A DNA stretch of 64,000 nt, taken from positions 1,705,681-1,769,680 of the forward strand of contig JADJYV010000013.1 of NCBI GenBank assembly GCA_016719575.1, in the 5' to 3' direction. Shown piece by piece: positions 8,368 to 16,962 of the stretch. The notes beneath the pieces were generated by a model. It worked only from the letters and a program-made list of their open reading frames with translations, had not been told where the DNA came from and searched no databases. A program made the translations under genes and the position numbers. Each line of letters opens with the position of its first letter. Position 1 is the stretch's first letter. This DNA is from Pseudobdellovibrionaceae bacterium. Lineage in GTDB: Bacteria > Bdellovibrionota > Bdellovibrionia > Bdellovibrionales > Bdellovibrionaceae.

Positions 8368-9018
8368 ATGAAGTTTTTTATCGACACGGCGGAAATCGAA
8401 GAAATAAAGCAAGCAAACTTACGTGGGTGGGTTGATGGCGTTACAACGAACCCAACGTTAATAGCAAAAGCGGGAAAACCATTTTTTGACGTTATAAAAG
8501 AAATTTGTAAAGAGGTCCCGGGTAAGCCCGTTTCTGCCGAGGTTATAAGCCTCAAGGCGGACGAAATGTTTAGCGAAGGTTTAGAGCTCGCGAAGCTTTC
8601 AGACAATGTCGTTGTGAAAATTCCTATGTGTGAAGACGGGATGATCGCCGTAAAGAAACTAAAGGCTGCGGGTATTCGAACGAACGTGACCCTAGTCTTT
8701 TCGCCAGTACAGGCATTATTGGCAGCTAAGGCGGGCGCAAGTATGGTATCACCCTTTGTTGGTCGTTTAGATGACATAGGTATTGAAGGAATGGATATGG
8801 TTAGTCAGGTTATTCAAATCTATCAAAACTATGACTTTGATACTGAGGTATTGGTGGCCAGCGTAAGAAGCCCGATGCATATTCAAATTTCAGCCGAAAT
8901 GGGAGCTGACATTGCAACGATTCCTTTTAAGGTCATGCAGCAGATGACCAATCATCCGCTTACAGACAAAGGTATTAAAATGTTTTTGGATGACTGGAAT
9001 AAGGCACAAAAGAAGTAA
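8368..9018 (+). CDS. tal: Transaldolase (small TalC/FSA type)
   Basis: A 216-residue TIM-barrel enzyme of the non-oxidative pentose phosphate pathway, exchanging dihydroxyacetone units. It begins M-K-F-F-I-D-T-A and has G-V-T-T-N-P-T-L-I-A-K at 24-34, the Schiff-base lysine in V-V-V-K-I-P-M (Lys84), T-N-V-T-L-V-F-S near 104, and the C-terminal H-P-L-T-D-K-G. The length fits the short transaldolase subfamily, which also includes fructose-6-phosphate aldolases; the sequence alone does not decide the specificity. A good CTGGAGG precedes the ATG. It follows the dap genes by 36 bases. Confidence 0.9.
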   Translation: MKFFIDTAEIEEIKQANLRGWVDGVTTNPTLIAKAGKPFFDVIKEICKEVPGKPVSAEVISLKADEMFSEGLELAKLSDNVVVKIPMCEDGMIAVKKLKAAGIRTNVTLVFSPVQALLAAKAGASMVSPFVGRLDDIGIEGMDMVSQVIQIYQNYDFDTEVLVASVRSPMHIQISAEMGADIATIPFKVMQQMTNHPLTDKGIKMFLDDWNKAQKK

Positions 9019-9028
9019 GATAAATAAA

Positions 9029-9460
9029 ATGAAGCGCGTTATTCTTCTGTTCTTCTATATTCTGACCGGCTGCCAGACGCAGGGTGTTGTCCTAAGGGAC
9101 ACGCCCCTTAATATTAGCGAGACGAGAAAAGCAATCGCAAGCGTTATAGGACAGCCCCGCGCCACAAGTGAAAACGGGCGTGAGATGGTTTCCAAATACT
9201 ACGACCGCAAGGGAACAAAAGACGAAGAGCAAATGAAAACTGTGCGCGAGCGCTTTTCAACTCACATTACCATTTTGGGTGATCGACGACCTTACGATAT
9301 ACAAATTGAAGTTGTTGTTGAGATCCGTGATCACGATGGAAAATATCAGGTAGTTGAGCGAGACGAAGCTCGGGCCCAAGCCATCTCAATTGAAATTCAA
9401 AAAGCACTTGTCCAAAGTCGCGACAACCGCAACCTCATTGACGACTTTCGGGCTTACTAA
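9029..9460 (+). CDS. Lipoprotein of unknown function
   Basis: A 143-residue protein. From the ATG at 9029 it begins M-K-R-V-I-L-L-F-F-Y-I-L-T-G-C, a clear lipobox with lipidated Cys15 and residue +2 Gln, which predicts the outer membrane under the E. coli rule. The rest is charged and polar, with a beta-like stretch I-Q-I-E-V-V-V-E-I-R-D and a helical end. It starts ten bases after the transaldolase stop. No family is recognised. A longer in-frame open frame from 8990 overlaps transaldolase and lacks a signal at its own start. Confidence 0.7.
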   Translation: MKRVILLFFYILTGCQTQGVVLRDTPLNISETRKAIASVIGQPRATSENGREMVSKYYDRKGTKDEEQMKTVRERFSTHITILGDRRPYDIQIEVVVEIRDHDGKYQVVERDEARAQAISIEIQKALVQSRDNRNLIDDFRAY

Positions 9461-9507
9461 ATAAGATAAAAGAGTAGTCAAATACGGAAGTTTGACCAGG
9501 AGTCTTT

Positions 9508-11424
9508 TTGATAGCCAAGGACAGAGCGCTGCCCATTTCTTTGTTAATGTTACTTTTTGCTCTTCCAGTGCAAATGAAGGCCTTGAAGTATGCTCCGATT
9601 TATACGGCACTTACTATCCGAGCAAACAAAAAGCTACCCCCTCATGCTGCATATATAGACAGCGCTAACGAAAGAAATTGGAATCATTGGATCGAGTTTG
9701 AACAGAAACCGAAGAAAGTATTATTGGCGGGCACGCCAGAGGTCAATCAACAAGGGCCATATGTTTTAACACAAAAACGTGTATTAGAGCCCATTGTTAT
9801 TCGCAAAAATGCCGAAGAATCCGTTGCTTTAAATTCTCAGGGTTTTAAGACGGCAACTCAGGCACGCCAAGAAATTGAAGCCCCTAATTGGATACGAGAT
9901 GTTGTGCGTATGCCACAAATTTTAGACCGCAAGCCTGAAATTTCAATTGCGGACCTTCGAGCGGCTAAAAGAATTGCTGGATTTATTGAACTAAGAGACG
10001 GTCTTGCCGTAACAAATGAGCATCATATCGAAGTGCGAAGATCTGATGAGGGCGTTTATCGCGAGGCCGGCCATGTTGATTTGGCGAAGGGATACTATTC
10101 TATTGATGTCGCAGACTCTTCTGGAACGATATTAGCGAGACTCGTCGACAAAGCAGGAAATGTTCTTGGCGAAGGTAGTTTTCGAGTTGCCCAGACGCCA
10201 CCATCTGAACGCTTGATCTATGGACCGCGCTTAGTCGTTGCTCCGAACCCAACTTGGCCTGTTTCTGTGAGAAGTTATTATGCTCCGGCAAATTCACCCG
10301 CGAAGCAGAGCCCATCAAGAGAACAAACACCCACGCGAACAACAGCTCTCGCAAGAGAGCTAGACCTCCCGACCAGCCAGAGTGGAGAGTCCAAATTAGA
10401 AAATGTTGTTCGAGGTTCTAGCACCGTCGTTCGCGCAGCGATGGCAGGACATAGAGTAAGTAATAAAATCATGGTTTCTGGCAAAGAATCCTTTGATCTA
10501 ATTGCGTTTCCTGACTCAATGATCGAAGCACTTAAAAGCATTGTGGAAGAGCCCGGAGTCCTAAGAACAGAGCTTAAAGAAACGACGGTTGTTTGGGGGA
10601 GAGTTACGTTAGATGGCAAGCCAGTTTCTGGGGTTAGTGTCACTTCTGAAACCGACTCTGAAGCAAAAGCTATTTACTTTAATGAGTTTATGATTCCGGA
10701 TTTGAAACTGACATCGACAAGCACAAATGGGATGTACGCATTCATTAATATTCAGCAGGGGTTTAATGCAATCCTTGCCCAACGTGGCGAGGCTTATTTT
10801 GGACATCAAAACGTTGAAGTGGAACTTGGAGCTGTGGCAATTGGGGATATTCAAAGTTCACTACGAACGGAGAGCGTAAAAATTCGAGCCTTTGATGCTT
10901 TCTCAGGAGCGCCCGTGCAGTTGACCGCGAGCCTTCAAGGGCTCACGCAGCCAGTTGTTTTAGAGGAGGGTGTTTCTTTTGTGTCTCTTGCTCAAGTGCC
11001 TCGACTTAGTATGATATACACAGAAACAGATCCGCAGTATGTTTCCGCCAACTACTTTTATAACGATCAAGACACATATATCCACTTGCCGGTTATTTCG
11101 AAAGACTGGCTAGATAGGCTGAAGGCGCAGGCGAAGATCGATCAGGAGCCTGACGTTGCAACAATTGTAGGTTTTTTTGGAGAAGAGGATTTCGAAGTCT
11201 ACCTTGCGGGCGAAACAAAAAACTCTTCTGCCAAGATTGTCTATTTTGACGCCACAGGGAATGTGATATCAAAAGGAGCTGCCGGCGGTGGTTTCGTGAT
11301 GTTTAATGTGCCGATAAAAACTCAAGAAGTTGTCGTCATTGGAACCGAATCAGAGAAAATTTATTCTAAGGTTGTTCCGACGGATCTCGAGGCCACCTCT
11401 GTATTGAATTTTACATCTTATTAG
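9508..11424 (+). CDS. Large exported protein with a carboxypeptidase-regulatory-like domain
   Basis: A 638-residue protein begun by TTG at 9508 with AGGAG five bases upstream. A signal peptide covers the first 25 residues (L-L-M-L-L-F-A-L-P-V-Q-M-K-A). Near residues 360-440 there is a domain with V-V-W-G-R-V-T-L-D-G-K-P-V-S-G-V-S-V and T-S-T-N-G-M-Y-A-F, typical of CarboxypepD_reg/TonB-plug-type beta sandwiches. A low-complexity Ser/Pro/Thr linker lies around 265-300. No catalytic motif is evident. The most likely role is a surface or periplasmic binding protein. Its 3' end overlaps the convergent murD by 14 bases. Confidence 0.65.
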   Translation: MIAKDRALPISLLMLLFALPVQMKALKYAPIYTALTIRANKKLPPHAAYIDSANERNWNHWIEFEQKPKKVLLAGTPEVNQQGPYVLTQKRVLEPIVIRKNAEESVALNSQGFKTATQARQEIEAPNWIRDVVRMPQILDRKPEISIADLRAAKRIAGFIELRDGLAVTNEHHIEVRRSDEGVYREAGHVDLAKGYYSIDVADSSGTILARLVDKAGNVLGEGSFRVAQTPPSERLIYGPRLVVAPNPTWPVSVRSYYAPANSPAKQSPSREQTPTRTTALARELDLPTSQSGESKLENVVRGSSTVVRAAMAGHRVSNKIMVSGKESFDLIAFPDSMIEALKSIVEEPGVLRTELKETTVVWGRVTLDGKPVSGVSVTSETDSEAKAIYFNEFMIPDLKLTSTSTNGMYAFINIQQGFNAILAQRGEAYFGHQNVEVELGAVAIGDIQSSLRTESVKIRAFDAFSGAPVQLTASLQGLTQPVVLEEGVSFVSLAQVPRLSMIYTETDPQYVSANYFYNDQDTYIHLPVISKDWLDRLKAQAKIDQEPDVATIVGFFGEEDFEVYLAGETKNSSAKIVYFDATGNVISKGAAGGGFVMFNVPIKTQEVVVIGTESEKIYSKVVPTDLEATSVLNFTSY

Positions 11425-12709
11425 AAGAAAATCTTTGAATGGCCTCAATAAAAAAGCGGCCCCGGTCTTCAAAACTACGGAATTCATCTAAGCTTGTTCC
11501 GCCAGGGCTTAGCAACACAGTGTCGCCAGCGGCAGCTTGCAAAAAAACCTGTGAGAGTGCAGGCCCGAGAGAGTTAAACAATTCTCCAGGAAGCTGAGAC
11601 TTCTGCTGGGCAAGGGATCGGCATTCTCCAAAAAATAGAAACAAAGTGTTTTTTAGTTCAGCAAAGGGACGAAGCGTTTCCCAGGGAAGATTTTTGTCCT
11701 TGCCGCCGAGCAAAACAAAAAGACGCCCCTCGGGTTGAAGCGTTTGCCGAGCGACTTGAACAGCTGTTAGCACGCTGTCTATCGCGGTGGCCTTGCTATC
11801 ATTAATGAATTGAATTCCATTAAAAACACCAACATTTTCGAGACGGTGAGGTAAGCCTTTAAAATTTTTCATAGCCTGAATCGCAGATATTGGCCAGTGA
11901 CACTTAAGTGCGATCTCTGCTGCGAGGGCAAGATTGTCCTGGTTATGGGATCCAAGAAGAGCCGAATGAGAAAGAGCTAAAGGTCTAAGGGCCCGACTTT
12001 CCTTTGAACAGAGAATGCAACGATCAAATTCGGGTTGTTTTTTTGCAAAATCCAACAGGTCGCCGCCATTTGAATTTAAAAAGACAGCGCCCTTGGTTTT
12101 TTTGAGTATTTGCCACTTTGTTGAGTAATATTCTTCGAGTGAGGAGTACCTCTCCTGATGATTTACGGATAAAAATGTAATGGCAGAGTGATCTAAAAGG
12201 AGGGCAGAACAGTTTTCTAGTTGATAGCTTGAGAGCTCCAAAATAAGCCAGGAGGCTTTTTTTCTTTTTCCCGTGGCAAGCTCAAACGCATAATCACAAA
12301 GGGGCGTTCCTAGATTGCCACCAACGAAACCACTTTTATCAAAGCTAAGCAGACCAGCACCAAGAAGCGAAACTGTGGTGCTTTTTCCAAGAGCGCCAGT
12401 TACGCCGATAATTCGCTCGTCAGTAAGAAAATTGCAGGCCAAATTTATCTCACTTGTGATTTTTATACCAGCGCGCCGGGCTGCTTCAATCCAAGGCAAT
12501 CGGAGGGGAACTCCTGGCGACACGACTAAAGTTTTGGGCCGGCCGCTTTCAATCAATTTTTGCGGGTCTGAAAATTGGGCCGGAGCCTTGAGATCAAAAG
12601 TAAGCACATCCTCTTTTTTGAAGCCTTGGAGGCTGAGAAGTCGTTCGGCGGACTCCCCGCTTTTGCCCATTCCTATGATTGCAATAGGTGTTTCTAACAT
12701 AAGTGCCAT
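11411..12709 (-). CDS. murD: UDP-N-acetylmuramoylalanine--D-glutamate ligase MurD
   Basis: A 432-residue Mur ligase adding D-glutamate to UDP-MurNAc-L-Ala in the cytoplasm. Evidence is the P-loop I-G-V-T-G-A-L-G-K-S-T-T near residues 98-109, S-V-N-H-Q-E-R-Y-S-S-L-E-E-Y (family D-H-L-x-R-H/Y), F-I-N-D-S-K-A-T-A-I-D-S near 304 and V-L-L-S-P-G-G-T-S-L-D-E-F near the end. The P-loop is G-A-L-G-K-S-T where most MurD have G-x-N-G-K-S/T-T, so the Asn is replaced by Leu. Otherwise the enzyme looks complete. It is convergent with the preceding gene and divergent from the next. Confidence 0.88.
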   Translation of the reverse strand: MALMLETPIAIIGMGKSGESAERLLSLQGFKKEDVLTFDLKAPAQFSDPQKLIESGRPKTLVVSPGVPLRLPWIEAARRAGIKITSEINLACNFLTDERIIGVTGALGKSTTVSLLGAGLLSFDKSGFVGGNLGTPLCDYAFELATGKRKKASWLILELSSYQLENCSALLLDHSAITFLSVNHQERYSSLEEYYSTKWQILKKTKGAVFLNSNGGDLLDFAKKQPEFDRCILCSKESRALRPLALSHSALLGSHNQDNLALAAEIALKCHWPISAIQAMKNFKGLPHRLENVGVFNGIQFINDSKATAIDSVLTAVQVARQTLQPEGRLFVLLGGKDKNLPWETLRPFAELKNTLFLFFGECRSLAQQKSQLPGELFNSLGPALSQVFLQAAAGDTVLLSPGGTSLDEFRSFEDRGRFFIEAIQRFSSNKM

Positions 12710-12781
12710 AGTCTCTCAAAAATGTGCCTTTGCAAAGCAGAGATTCTTAGTTCAAAATTAAAATAATGTTTGGGGTGAGGA

Positions 12782-14248
12782 GTGGAAATTTTAGCGTTGC
12801 CGAGCTTTAAAAGCGCAAGATATACAGCTGTTGTGAGCGATTTGCATCTGTGTGAGGCCGAACCAGAAAATCCCAAATATCCTCTCTGGAAAAAATTTAA
12901 GACAAAACAATTCTTTTTCGATGAAGTTTTTGCAAGCTTTCTTAAAGAAATTGAGGACAAAGCAAAAGACGAAAAGGTAGAGCTCATTCTCAATGGCGAT
13001 ATTTTTGATTTTGACAGTGTTCTTCGGCTACCGAAAGACCCAGTATTCAAAGTTGATCACTTAGAGCGAAAAAGAGGCCTCTACCCGCGAGCGGAGAGAT
13101 CCAGGTTTAAGATTAAAGTCATTTTAGAAGATCACCCAATCTTTGTCGAAGCCATTGCAGGCTTTGTAACTCGAGGCCACCGTGTCGTTTTTGTTATGGG
13201 AAACCATGATCTTGAATTGCACTTTTTAGAGACACAGGATGAGATTTTTAAAGCATTAAACTTAAACGAGAATAGTCGCAATCATGTGCGTTTTGTTGAG
13301 TGGTTTTACATTTCTAACGAGGACACTCTTATAGAGCACGGCAATCAGTACGACCCTTATTGTCTATGTGAAGATCCTATCAATCCATATGTACAGGGCT
13401 ATAACTACGTTTCTTTGAAGCTACCCTTTGGCAATCTTGCTTGTCGCTATATCATGAATGGGCTTGGATTCTTTAATCCTCATGTCGACGCCAACTATAT
13501 TATGGGAATCAAGGAGTATGTGACTATTTTTCTAAGGTATATGGCAAGGGCACAGCCGTTTTTGCTATTTACCTGGTTTTTTGGATCCCTGGTCACCCTG
13601 ACGCAGTCATTTAAGGACCGCCTCTCTGCTCCAATTCGAAACCCCCTTAAAGTTGAGGAGAGAGTGGAAATTATTGCAAAAAAAGCAAATGCTGAGCCAA
13701 GAATGGTGCGTGAACTTAAGGAACTCTTTGTTGCCCCAGCAGCCAGCAATCCTTTTTTGCTAGCGCGAGAGTTGTGGCTAGATCGTGCCTTTTTAATTGG
13801 GGTTGCGTTCTTTCTGATTTTTGAGCTTTTTATTTTTATTCGCCAGGTTTATGACTTGTCGTTTTTTTGGGCGTTTATTCCTTTGTTCTCTTTGCTGCCC
13901 TTTTTTTTATTTTACAGCCAATCGATTACATCGATGGTTTCAAGTTACAAAGAACCAAGCGAAAGGATCCTGGCAATGGCAAGCGCCATCACTCGGGTTA
14001 AACGAATCATATATGGGCATACTCATGCTGTCCGACATGAAATGATTGGGGCTGTCGAACACCTTAACTCTGGCTGTTGGTCACCCGCCTTTTTGGATAT
14101 TGAATGCACGAAGCCGATTGATCAGAAGACGTATGTTTGGATCGCTCCAACAGAAAGCGGAGAGCGCCAGGCAGAGCTCTATAGATTTTTGGAAGGACGT
14201 TCTCAGTTGTATTCCGCAACCGGGAGTCGCGAAGTAAAAAACCCCTAA
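12782..14248 (+). CDS. Membrane-embedded calcineurin-like metallophosphoesterase
   Basis: A 488-residue protein with all metal motifs of the calcineurin/LpxH superfamily: V-V-S-D-L-H-L near 18-24, L-I-L-N-G-D-I-F-D-F near 65, F-V-M-G-N-H-D-L-E near 140, E-H-G-N-Q-Y-D near 185, and I-Y-G-H-T-H-A-V near 415. Between the last two sit hydrophobic segments (about 257-272, 338-354 and 360-378) that would anchor it in the membrane. LpxH-type enzymes cleave UDP-diacylglucosamine, but the inserted membrane segments make that substrate uncertain. It starts at GTG with GGGGTGAGG upstream. Confidence 0.75.
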   Translation: MEILALPSFKSARYTAVVSDLHLCEAEPENPKYPLWKKFKTKQFFFDEVFASFLKEIEDKAKDEKVELILNGDIFDFDSVLRLPKDPVFKVDHLERKRGLYPRAERSRFKIKVILEDHPIFVEAIAGFVTRGHRVVFVMGNHDLELHFLETQDEIFKALNLNENSRNHVRFVEWFYISNEDTLIEHGNQYDPYCLCEDPINPYVQGYNYVSLKLPFGNLACRYIMNGLGFFNPHVDANYIMGIKEYVTIFLRYMARAQPFLLFTWFFGSLVTLTQSFKDRLSAPIRNPLKVEERVEIIAKKANAEPRMVRELKELFVAPAASNPFLLARELWLDRAFLIGVAFFLIFELFIFIRQVYDLSFFWAFIPLFSLLPFFLFYSQSITSMVSSYKEPSERILAMASAITRVKRIIYGHTHAVRHEMIGAVEHLNSGCWSPAFLDIECTKPIDQKTYVWIAPTESGERQAELYRFLEGRSQLYSATGSREVKNP

Positions 14249-14269
14249 CTTATGCGCCGCACGAAAAGA

Positions 14270-14299
14270 TTGAATTTGTCATTAACCAGGCGCTATGCA
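14270..14299 (+). promoter_or_regulatory. Candidate sigma-70 promoter of the histone gene
   Basis: TTGAAT at 14270-14275 and TATGCA at 14294-14299 are separated by 18 bases and lie 42 bases before the histone start codon. The -10 match is fair; this is a consensus call only. Confidence 0.35.
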
Positions 14300-14340
14300 A
14301 ACCTTTAAGTGTTTTAAAGCTAAAACGGAGGCTAAGGACT

Positions 14341-14535
14341 ATGTCAGAAGTACTAGTGGTTACTAGCAAAGTAAAAAAACTGATCAAAGAAAAGGGTGGA
14401 ATGAACACCTCTGCTGAAACGATCGACGTTTTGAGCAAGGCTATTGAACAACTTTGTTTGAAAGGTGTTGATAGCGCAAAGGCAGATGGTCGTAAGACCG
14501 TGATGGCTCGCGATATCGTTATTGACCACCTATAG
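14341..14535 (+). CDS. Bacterial histone (HBb/Bd0055-type histone-fold protein)
   Basis: A 64-residue protein that is a single minimal histone fold. Helix 1 is S-K-V-K-K-L-I-K-E-K-G. The long helix 2 runs from S-A-E-T-I-D-V-L to D-S-A-K-A-D. Loop 2 is G-R-K-T, and helix 3 is V-M-A-R-D-I-V-I-D-H-L. The G-R-K-T-V-x-A-x-D-I run matches archaeal histones (G-R-K-T-I-K-A-E-D-I), and the whole matches my memory of HBb of Bdellovibrio bacteriovorus, an abundant, apparently essential nucleoid protein that binds DNA as a dimer. The start has GGAGG at 14327-14331. It is monocistronic between a promoter and a terminator, as expected for a highly expressed chromatin protein. Confidence 0.9.
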   Translation: MSEVLVVTSKVKKLIKEKGGMNTSAETIDVLSKAIEQLCLKGVDSAKADGRKTVMARDIVIDHL

Positions 14536-14560
14536 TTAAATCCAGACTGACTCGTTAATT

Positions 14561-14592
14561 AAATGGCTCTGACATACATCAGAGCTATTTTG
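14561..14592 (+). terminator. Terminator of the histone gene
   Basis: GCTCTGA (14566-14572) pairs with TCAGAGC (14579-14585) over a six-base loop. The stem extends outward through a G-T wobble and A-T pairs and is followed by ATTTTGTCATTTTT. It overlaps the ligA stop codon on the other strand. Confidence 0.7.
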
Positions 14593-16585
14593 TCATTTTT
14601 ATTAGTTCTTCCCAAGAGATGATTTTAACACCTAGGCTCTCGGCCTTTTCTACTTTCGACCCGGGATCCTCACCAACGACCAAGTAGTTCAGCTTTGATG
14701 AGACAGACCCCAAGATCTTTCCGCCATTCTTTTCAATAAAATCTTTCGCCGCGTCTCTCTTCACTTCGAGTGTGCCGGTAATCAAAAAACTTTTTCCGGC
14801 AAGTTCTCCAACGGCCGCTCGTTGTGGTGCCGCAATTTCTAAACCAAGAGAAATCAGTGCGCGGACTTCGTTTGCGAGCTTAGGATTCGATATCCACGCG
14901 AGAATTGCTTGGGCGACTTTATTTCCAATTTCTGGAACTAGCAGTAAGGACTCTTCGGTGGCATCCAAAAAGTTTTCTATAGTTCCAAAGTGGTCGGCGA
15001 GATGTTTGGCGGTTTGTTCGCCAACAAAGCGAATTCCCAAGGCAAAAATAAATCGCGCTAAGGATGTTTTCTTGCTGGAATGTATGCTCTTAATCACATT
15101 TTCTGCAGACTTATCGCCTTGTCGATCGAGCGTTAGGAGATCTTGTTTGGAAAGGCGGTAAAGGTCGCTAAATTTGGTAACAAGCTTTTTGTCGACGAGA
15201 GACTCAATGAGGCGATCGCCAACCTTGTCGAGATTCATGGCGCGTCGAGAGACAAAATGTTTTAGGGATTCTTTAAGAATAGCCTGGCAAAGAGGGTTTG
15301 TACACCGAGTGATGACCTCACCCTCCAACTTTTGAACCGCAGTAAGGCACGAGGGGCAGTGGCTAGGAATCACAAATGGCTGCGTAGATTTGGGTCTCTT
15401 TTGCAATATGACCTGGACAATTTCAGGAATAACATCGCCCGCTCTCTGGACGATCACTGAATCACCAATACGAACGTCTTTTCGGTCAATTTCTTCTTGG
15501 TTGTGAAGAGTCGCATTTGTTATTGTGACTCCCCCTACTTTGACAGGACTCATAATTGCAACAGGAGTGAGCGCTCCGGTTCTTCCCACCTGAACGACGA
15601 TATTTTCAATGGTCGTCTCGGCCTGCTGAGGTTTGAACTTTGCGGCGGTCGCCCAGCGAGGACTGCGAGCGACAAGTCCTAAATCGTCTTGCAAACGGAA
15701 AGAGTTTGCCTTGATTACAATACCATCAATGTCAAATGGAAGACGTGGGCGCTCAGTTTCTATGAAGTGATAATAAGACACGGCCTCGCTGGCATTTTTG
15801 CAAACACGCACTAAGCCCGGATGTAAAAGAGAAACCGTGGGTATGCCGACATTTGAAAAATACTCACCAAGCTGATCTTGTTTTTCGAAAACAAGCCCTT
15901 CTGTTTCACCGATCGCATAAGCAAAAAACTTCAAAGGTCGGCTGCTCGCAATTTTTGAATCAAGCTGACGAATCGTACCTGCGGCGGCATTTCGGGGATT
16001 CGCAAAGGTTTGCTGACCATTCTCCTGCTGCTGTGAGTTTAGTTTTTCAAAATCTTTTTTGAAAATAAGGATTTCACCGCGCACCTCAAGCAAGCGAGGG
16101 GGAGATGGTGTTTTCAATTTCAGTGGAATGGACTTGATGGTTTTTACATTTTGCGTGACGTCCTCGCCAAGGGACCCATCGCCACGGGTAAGCGCCCGTG
16201 TTAAAATGCCATTTTCATAAATAAGCTCAATAGAGAGGCCATCGAATTTTGGTTCAGCAAAGTATTCAATTTCATCTGTGCTATTCAATATCTTTTTAAC
16301 TCGCTCATCAAAACTAACTATATCTACTGGGCTATAGCTGTTGGACAGCGAAAGCATTGGACGTCGATGACTCACTTTTTCAAAAAAAACCAAAGGTGCC
16401 GCCCCGACACGCTGAGAGGGAGAGTCGCTTTTGTCAAGGTCAGGTTCCCGGAGTTCTAGGCGGAGCAGCTCTTCGAACAAAAGATCATATTCTTGGTCAG
16501 AAATAGTAGGACGATCTAGCATATGATAGTTGTAGTCGTGCTCAGAAATGATTTTTTTAAGCTCTTCATGGCGCTTTTTAGACAT
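14585..16585 (-). CDS. ligA: NAD-dependent DNA ligase LigA
   Basis: A 666-residue ligase sealing nicks in replication and repair. Domains in order are the Ia NAD-binding helices (about 1-60, with D-R-P-T-I-S-D-Q-E-Y-D), the adenylation domain with K-F-D-G (Lys113), the OB fold, a four-cysteine zinc finger (C-P-S-C ... C-T-N-P-L-C, about 408-432), helix-hairpin-helix repeats and a C-terminal BRCT domain (about 590-665, G-K-S-F-L-I-T-G-T-L). It is full length for the family. It is convergent with the histone gene and divergent from gatC. Confidence 0.95.
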   Translation of the reverse strand: MSKKRHEELKKIISEHDYNYHMLDRPTISDQEYDLLFEELLRLELREPDLDKSDSPSQRVGAAPLVFFEKVSHRRPMLSLSNSYSPVDIVSFDERVKKILNSTDEIEYFAEPKFDGLSIELIYENGILTRALTRGDGSLGEDVTQNVKTIKSIPLKLKTPSPPRLLEVRGEILIFKKDFEKLNSQQQENGQQTFANPRNAAAGTIRQLDSKIASSRPLKFFAYAIGETEGLVFEKQDQLGEYFSNVGIPTVSLLHPGLVRVCKNASEAVSYYHFIETERPRLPFDIDGIVIKANSFRLQDDLGLVARSPRWATAAKFKPQQAETTIENIVVQVGRTGALTPVAIMSPVKVGGVTITNATLHNQEEIDRKDVRIGDSVIVQRAGDVIPEIVQVILQKRPKSTQPFVIPSHCPSCLTAVQKLEGEVITRCTNPLCQAILKESLKHFVSRRAMNLDKVGDRLIESLVDKKLVTKFSDLYRLSKQDLLTLDRQGDKSAENVIKSIHSSKKTSLARFIFALGIRFVGEQTAKHLADHFGTIENFLDATEESLLLVPEIGNKVAQAILAWISNPKLANEVRALISLGLEIAAPQRAAVGELAGKSFLITGTLEVKRDAAKDFIEKNGGKILGSVSSKLNYLVVGEDPGSKVEKAESLGVKIISWEELIKMTK

Positions 16586-16671
16586 AGGGGATTAAGTACC
16601 ATGACCCTGTTTGACTGTGAAAGGAAATTTGATTAGCTTAAGAAGCTTCTATTACTCCGAAGGAGAGTCCC

Positions 16672-16953
16672 TTGATCGATAAAAAAACCATTGAGCACAT
16701 TGCAAAATTAGCGCGCCTAGAAATCACTGATCTCGAAGCGACCGAGTATAGTCAGCAGCTAGGAAAAGCCCTAACGCACTTCGAGCAGATTTCGAAAATC
16801 AATACCGATGGTGTTGAGCCGCTTTTAACCCCGGCAGAAATCGAACCCTTTTGGCGGGAAGATGAGCCGAAGCAAGAGTTTACTCCCGAAGAAATGACGA
16901 GAAACGCGCCTTCAAGAGCCGGCAATTTATTTAAAGTTCCTCCGGTCGTATAA
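16672..16953 (+). CDS. gatC: Asp-tRNA(Asn)/Glu-tRNA(Gln) amidotransferase subunit C
   Basis: A 93-residue GatC that braces GatA against GatB. The pattern I-D-K-K-T-I-E-H-I-A-K-L-A-R-L-E-I at the start and N-A-P-S-R-A-G-N-L-F-K-V-P-P-V-V at the end are typical. The start codon is TTG at 16672, supported by GAAGGAGAG just upstream. gatA follows ten bases later. The operon implies that Gln-tRNA and/or Asn-tRNA is made by transamidation here; no GlnRS or AsnRS gene is visible in the window. Confidence 0.93.
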   Translation: MIDKKTIEHIAKLARLEITDLEATEYSQQLGKALTHFEQISKINTDGVEPLLTPAEIEPFWREDEPKQEFTPEEMTRNAPSRAGNLFKVPPVV

Positions 16954-16962
16954 GGAAAATAT

